From Chondrilla cf. caribensis (lineage: Eukaryota; Porifera; Demospongiae; Chondrillida; Chondrillidae), in NCBI GenBank assembly GCA_964020155.1, contig OZ026563.1, positions 2,125,440 to 2,135,439 on the forward strand: a DNA stretch of 10,000 bases, in the 5' to 3' direction. Of this stretch, positions 6,148-10,000 are shown piece after piece; positions within the stretch are counted from its first letter, which is position 1; the number at the start of each line of letters is the position of its first letter. A model generated the notes under the pieces. The model searched no databases and was not told the origin of the DNA. It saw only the letters and a program-made list of their open reading frames with translations. The position numbers and the translations under genes were made by a program.

Positions 6148-6589
6148 ATATTTAAGTTGCACAAGACAGCTAATACAGACACCAATGCCAGGCTTGACAT
6201 AGCAGCAAATGGATTCTGGGGCAGCAAGTTCAAAAGGGCATTTTTTGATGTTCGAGTATTCAACCCCTGCACCCAATCAAAAAACTGTTACTCCAATGTA
6301 ATCCATTTACCACAAACATGAGAATGAAAAGAGAAGAAACTACGAACAACATGTCCTAGAAGTTGAACGCACCTCCTTCACCCCACTTGTGCTCTCTGCC
6401 ACTGGTGGCATGTCTAATTTGGCCACAGTCTTTTACAGACGCCTAGCAGCAATGTTGAGTGACAAGCAAGGGACACCCTACAACACTACCATCAGCTGGA
6501 TCAGGTACAAACTCAGCTATGCTCTAGTGAGAATGTCAATCCTCTCGGTCAGAGGAGGAAGGTCAAGAGCTGGACATTCATTATTGTAA
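6148..6589 (+). pseudogene. Mobile-element protein remnant with FFDVRVFNP motif
   Basis: In the first frame it reads ANTDTNARLDIAANGFWG and then RAFFDVRVFNPC. After a frameshift (between about 6270 and 6302) it continues as YHKHENEKRRNYEQHVLEVE, SFTPLVLSATGGM and LSYALVRMSILSVRGGRS to TAA at 6587-6589. I recognise this order from many invertebrate (cnidarian, sponge) predicted proteins that accompany mobile elements, where it ends the polyprotein. The LD…FFDVRVF pattern resembles a PD-(D/E)XK nuclease core, but that is inference. The N-terminal part is missing. The frameshift and a stop at 6299-6301 show it is dead. It ends within 20 bp of the start of duplication copy 2. Confidence 0.6.
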
Positions 6590-6599
6590 TGTTATGTAT

Positions 6600-7105
6600 A
6601 CAGTATAATATACTGTGCATGTGGTGGTGTGAACATTTGCAGGGGGAGGGGGAGGAGTAATATTGCATAGATACATTAAATTAGTGTTATCTTTATTAAA
6701 TTTTGTGTATTTCAACAAGATGTCAGTAGCTAAACTATATGCATTATATTATGGTTAAAATGGTATATTTATTATATAATTATAATATTTTATTATAGAT
6801 CCAATCCATAACTGCGATCTGCTATGCATTCTGTAAAAGTAGCATTGATCAGTACTGGGTCTATGTAATACAACATGCAATTAAGTGTTCCATTTTGGTT
6901 TATTATATTATATTATTTTACAAGTACACCCAGGAGGGAATCAAAATATTACTTTATATTATGATCATAATACCGTCAAACATTGCTGACTATCAATAGT
7001 ATACTGTTCCAGAAAGTAATACATTGAAACAGGAAAGTTGTTTCAAGAGTGTTTGAAGTTGAAAGAGACTACTGTCTTTTCTTACACACATAAGTAATTC
7101 ACAAT
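6600..7105. other. 3' flank of the kinesin copy 2
   Basis: Non-coding, AT-rich, collinear with 940-1760. No exon seen. The region around 6865-6885 is the empty site for the MITE found in copy 1. Confidence 0.6.
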
Positions 7106-7111
7106 TTTATT
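7106..7111 (-). promoter_or_regulatory. Poly(A) signal AATAAA, kinesin copy 2
   Basis: AATAAA on the minus strand lies about 137 bases past the TGA of exon D, giving a 3' UTR of roughly 160 bases. It is conserved in copy 1. Confidence 0.65.
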
Positions 7112-7247
7112 CAAGAAAATAGGTACAATACAAATAACAATTCCTTAATATTGCAGTGCCAATCTATAAATAAATACATACATATTATGTAGTTTTGTTA
7201 ATAAGTTCATTTCAAAGTTGAATCAGATAACATTCCACCAATTGGAA

Positions 7248-7299
7248 TCAGTTCTTTCGAATGCTTTGTCTTCTCTTCTGGATTGAGTTCAATTGAGAC
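7248..7299 (-). CDS. unc-104: Kinesin exon D: basic C-terminal tail
   Basis: CAG|G joins to the AA ending exon C to give Lys, then [16 protein letters not shown] and TGA at 7250-7248. KIF1 proteins end similarly with R-S-K-L and a run of arginines right after PLLAGT. The minisatellite begins only a few bases before its splice acceptor. Confidence 0.8.
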
Positions 7300-8095
7300 C
7301 TGGAGGGTGTACAGTAAAGGTTGTACAGTTGATGTACGGTGGAGGGTGTACAGTGAAAGGTGCATAGGGAAGGGTGCATAGTGAAGATTGTACAGTGAAG
7401 GGTGTACAGTGAAGGGTGTACAGTGAAGGGTGCATAGGGAAGGGTGCATAGTGAAGATTGTACAGTGAAGGGTGTACAGTGAAGGGTGCATAGGGAAGGG
7501 TGTATAGTGAAGGGTGTACAGTGAAGGGTGTACAGTGAAGGGTGTACAGTGAAGGGTGCATAGGGAAGGGTGTATAGTAAAGGGTGTACAGTGAAGGGTG
7601 TACGGTGGAGGGTGTACAGTGAAGGGTGCATAGGGAAGGGTGTACAGTGAAGGGTGTACAGTGAAGGGTGTACAGTGAAGAATATGAAGTGTAGAATAAT
7701 CATATCTGAGGTATTATTATTATTACATACAGGTGTAATGGCAAGTATTGGATTTAGGCAAGTATAAGTAGGCACATGGTGGAGACTCATGCTATAGTCC
7801 TCACTTGAGGGTGCCAGCCAGAAGAGGATCTAGAGCATAGAGCCAGTCATAGGTGTCCCGGTCCCGAGCCTGCAGTAGGAATCCCCTGTGCTTTGTACAA
7901 ATCGTGAATGTGTTTACGGTCTGAGGAAGAAAACATACAATATGCACAGAATGAGTAATATATGTATGTACATGTATATCAATATCATGTATAACTTGTG
8001 TTATCAAATAAACGAAATGAACAGAAAACATAAATAAATGAAGCATGACTAAAACTACACATCTGTCTAATACATATATGCACACACACACACGC

Positions 8096-8155
<60 letters not shown>

Positions 8156-9242
8156 CTATTATCTTTTTGGTGTCTTCATTGAATTGGACCTTGGCAGTAG
8201 CTAGGTTGATAACGTCATGTTCAACCTATGCAGGACAAAGATCACATAGGTGTGATAACTTATGGAGATGCTGTGGTGTACACACTATAGGTGGACATGT
8301 GTTGCAGCTCCTTACAACTAAAATATTCTCTAAGGCAAATTTATGTACACTACCTCGGTCTACATCACGTCCTTATCTTATAATGTTAACTGTTATTTTC
8401 ATTATTCTATTGGCCAACTGAAAAGTAGCTTCATGTTAACATCAACAAAGTACACAAAACACATGCAACAGATACTTATACTACATACATACATGCACCC
8501 CGATGCGTGGGCGTTTTCAATCAACTACAAAAGCGCCGACAGGAGTACATTTGCGATGTAATGGGGTACATTTGTGATGTACCCCAGTTTTTGTAAGTGG
8601 CATTATTTAATCTAGCAAGCTTCGGATAGTTACTGAGCGAACGACGAAACTCGCCGAACCCACGAGCCTCGGAATATTTACCGAGCGAACAAGGAAGCTT
8701 GCCGAACCCACGAACCTTAGAATATATTTACCAAACGAATGAGGAAACTTGCCGGAACCAAGAGCCTTAGAATATCTACAGAACGAACGAACGAAATAGG
8801 AAACTTGTCAAAACAACGAGCCTAGGAGTATTAACACTTTACCGAACGAAAGAGGAAACTTGCTGAAACAAGCCTGAGGATGAAATTTACCAAACGAACG
8901 ACGATTGCTGCAGTGTTATTAGGCCTTCTTGCTGCTCTTCGTTGAAAACCTCCATCGATAGGCCTACCAGCCCGCATAAATGAATGTGCCTACGGGGTAT
9001 AACTACTACATATATACATACATGAACACGTACATACATACATGCACACATACATACATAAAAAAATTCCACTAAGTCAACATGATGTACCAGCATCACA
9101 CAGACTTCACAAGTGACTCACTGGGTCTTTCTCTGAATTGTAAATGATTACAAAAGGTCTCCTCACGACAACATACTTCCTCTCCCAGCCACTGTCTTGA
9201 GGTTGAAGGAAGTTCAGGTATCCCTTCCTCAACACAGGATTG
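7248..9242 (-). CDS. unc-104: unc-104/KIF1 kinesin, C-terminal PH domain (partial gene)
   Basis: Four exons (9122-9242, 8154-8225, 7805-7920, 7248-7299) join in phase and encode about 120 residues ending in TGA. In order: [75 protein letters not shown], and a basic tail KRRQSIRK. This order, with VVVRRP, CTKHRG and WLYA-x-x-PLLAGT, is specific to the PH domain at the end of UNC-104/KIF1A/KIF1B. In that family the motor carries vesicle precursors to microtubule plus ends, and this domain docks to phosphoinositide-rich cargo membranes. The first exon starts in mid-codon, so motor, FHA and stalk exons must lie past 10000 if this copy is functional; none is seen in the last 750 bases. All intron borders are GT-AG. 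No stops or frameshifts. Confidence 0.88.
7307..7681. repeat. 14-bp minisatellite, about 27 units
   Basis: The unit is GTGTACAGTGAAGG with variants GTGCATAGGGAAGG, GTGTATAGTGAAGG and GTGCATAGTGAAGA followed by TTGTACAGTGAAGG. From 7346 to 7681 exactly 24 units run without an indel. The GTGCATAGGGAAGG variant recurs at 7360, 7430, 7486, 7556 and 7626, giving a higher-order period of five, four, five and five units. The array lies in the last kinesin intron (7300-7804). In kinesin sense it is pyrimidine-rich, and its last unit forms part of the tract before the CAG acceptor. Confidence 0.95.
7805..7920 (-). CDS. unc-104: Kinesin exon C: last strands and helix of PH domain
   Basis: Preceded by TGTTTTCTTCCTCAG and followed by GTGAGG. 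It reads [20 protein letters not shown], then [17 protein letters not shown] plus two bases. The helix tryptophan (DWLYA) that caps PH folds is present. Compared with copy 1 it has T not I after VN and lacks the extra RL. Confidence 0.9.
8081..8154. repeat. (CA)n microsatellite at kinesin splice donor
   Basis: About 37 CA units with two CACG interruptions near the left end. In kinesin sense it is (GT)n starting at the first base of intron 7921-8153, so the donor is simply the first GT of the repeat. Confidence 0.95.
8154..8225 (-). CDS. unc-104: Kinesin exon B: central strands of PH domain
   Basis: After TGCATAG the exon reads [18 protein letters not shown] then TKKIID, 24 residues in phase 0 at both ends. 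It aligns without gaps with the KIF1 segment that begins V-E-R and continues I-N-L-S-T-A-Q-V-E-Y. The 5' splice site is GAT followed directly by GTGTGT of the microsatellite. Confidence 0.85.
8563..8585. repeat. Perfect 9-bp hairpin with upstream half copy
   Basis: GGGGTACAT and ATGTACCCC flank a 5-base loop (TTGTG). Just before it, GGAGTACATTTGCGATGTA (8542-8560) is a related but imperfect copy, so a 21-bp unit appears twice. Confidence 0.75.
8623..8915. repeat. Degenerate tandem repeat, about 50-bp unit
   Basis: Six units of 47, 48, 50, 56, 52 and about 40 bases. Each runs from a GGAATATTTACC-like start, through GAACGAA, GGAAACTTGCCGAA and CACGAGCC. Units become less alike and more AT-rich to the right. 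Confidence 0.8.
9005..9060. repeat. (TACA)n-like microsatellite
   Basis: Interrupted TACATACA runs, with ACACG and GCACA breaks, inside the kinesin intron. Copy 1 lacks this part through its deletion. Confidence 0.8.
9122..9242 (-). CDS. unc-104: Kinesin exon A: first strands of PH domain
   Basis: After TTGTAG, one base completes a codon from an upstream exon, then [12 protein letters not shown] and [20 protein letters not shown] follow, ending DP before GTGAGT. The basic VVVRR stretch lies where PH domains contact phosphoinositide head groups. Confidence 0.9.
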
Positions 9243-9729
9243 CTACAATACAAAGAAGATATGCATGACATACATACATAAATTTCACTCGGATGACTAT
9301 TCAAGAAGCATGCAAACACAATAATGTAACATTTCCTATTGTAACACAAGTGTCTATTCGTGTACTACAGCACTTGTGCAATATAGTGTACATACATTCA
9401 ATGTTTGACACAAGATCTACATCTACACACTGTACATTACAGTTTCAATACTGACAGTGGTACCTGTCTCCAAAGACTGCACAATACCAAGAAAAAGTAA
9501 TCTCTCTGTAGACAGGCGGTCTTTATCATACGTAGATGTGCTTTAGTGTACATAGATGATGACACACTGGATGGTTCAATAATGACTGTTTGGACAAGTG
9601 CTACATAGAGGTGGTCTATAACACATATTCCACACAATTGGGGAATGCATTTCCGTTGAATGGAACTATTTGGTTATAGATGTTTCGTTGGAAATAACCT
9701 GCTTGGGGAGAAAGGAGAAAAGAGAAAAC
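9243..9729. other. Upstream intron of kinesin copy 2, no exon seen
   Basis: The first 308 bases match copy 1 (2364-2667). Beyond 9551 the sequence is unique in the window. I searched the minus strand for the exon before the PH domain and found none. Confidence 0.5.
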
Positions 9730-9800
9730 TGGCAACTGCGGGACTCCAACCCAGGGTGTCTGACTGTAGCCGCCATAACCACTGAGCCACGAAACCACCA
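9730..9800 (-). mobile_element. tRNA-derived SINE or tRNA pseudogene
   Basis: On the minus strand TGGCTCAGTGG (9789-9779) fits the polymerase III A box, and GGTTGGAGTCC (9751-9741) fits the B box with one change from GGTTCGAGTCC. Their spacing of 27 bases is in the tRNA range. No closed acceptor stem is seen, and a pyrimidine-rich tail TTTTCTCTTTTCTCC follows, so a SINE head is more likely than a working tRNA. Confidence 0.5.
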
Positions 9801-10000
9801 CAGCAACCAGCCTTTCCATTTCTCCTTTCATACTGCACCGGTGGTACTGCTGAGCTGCAGTCTCACACGCTAATTGGTGTAGCATGTCAGGCTCTCCTCA
9901 CCTTTTCCACTGAAGTATCTCTCTCATTTCTGGGATGCACACCTGCGTAGCTGGAGCATGAGAGAAACGACGTACTTGACTAGGTGTTGAGCAGGTTGAT
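9801..10000. other. No gene recognised at right edge
   Basis: No coding or RNA feature is recognised. Part may belong to the SINE-like element, upstream of its box A in minus-strand sense. Confidence 0.4.

Larger units (their letters stand above)
8226..9121 (-). other. unc-104: Kinesin intron between exons A and B
   Basis: 896 bases, GTGAGT to TGCATAG. It contains a hairpin (8563-8585), a six-unit degenerate tandem repeat (8623-8915) and TACA-type microsatellite (9005-9060). No other exon is supported. Confidence 0.75.
6573..9551. repeat. Segmental duplication, copy 2
   Basis: Same orientation and order as 911-2668. This copy keeps all four PH-domain exons and lacks the MITE. Its extra length is mostly the expanded minisatellite and the stretch 7954-9208, which copy 1 has lost. 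Confidence 0.9.

Noticed and set aside
7307..7681. CRISPR array
   Set aside because: The units are 14 bp, head to tail and without spacers, in an animal genome.
7207..7790. Long minus-strand frames encoding repeated [14 protein letters not shown] peptides
   Set aside because: They are the 14-bp minisatellite read through; the unit has no stop in several minus-strand frames. The real exon here is only 7248-7299.
8887..9099. Minus-strand peptide [15 protein letters not shown] as the missing PH exon
   Set aside because: It looks like the NLSTAQVEYSEDQQ strand, but its splice phases do not fit and a better exon, with exact length and phase, lies at 8154-8225.
9730..9800. Functional tRNA gene
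   Set aside because: Boxes A and B are present, but no closing acceptor stem or full cloverleaf could be drawn.

Overview
The window is nuclear DNA from an invertebrate animal: AT-rich, with short introns obeying GT-AG rules, long (CA)n tracts, abundant small transposons, a unc-104/KIF1 kinesin tail and an SRCR receptor. A sponge (demosponge) is my best guess, from the SRCR gene and the style of the retroelements, but a cnidarian or another invertebrate cannot be excluded. There is nothing bacterial: no operons and no CRISPR.

Layout. 1-910: no gene recognised; one small fold-back repeat. 911-2668: copy 1 of a direct segmental duplication. It carries a decayed minus-strand 3' end of a unc-104/KIF1-type kinesin gene and a 255-bp inverted-repeat element (MITE). 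2670-3270: 3' end of a Penelope-like retroelement with a readable GIY-YIG endonuclease. 3876-5973: a minus-strand gene in four exons for a small type I membrane protein (signal peptide, one SRCR domain, transmembrane helix, Cys-rich tail, about 173 residues). The joins agree in phase, but the gene is interrupted two bases into exon 2 by a 1.1-kb Ginger-like DNA transposon (4671-5786). 6148-6589: decayed plus-strand fragment of a conserved invertebrate mobile-element protein. 6573-9551: copy 2 of the duplication. Here four minus-strand exons rebuild the whole C-terminal PH domain of the kinesin with matching phases. 9552-10000: tRNA-derived SINE-like sequence.

How the parts relate. Copy 2 could be the true 3' end of a kinesin gene whose motor exons lie beyond position 10000. 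Copy 1 lost the core of the PH domain by a deletion of about 1.26 kb that happens to keep the frame open. In copy 2 the last intron holds a 14-bp minisatellite grown to about 27 units and ending at the 3' splice site. Two unrelated genes (kinesin exon B and SRCR exon 3) have 5' splice sites touching a long (GT)n tract on the transcribed sense, so the microsatellites fill much of those introns.

Most long open frames here are products of low-complexity repeats; the real genes were found by joining short exons.
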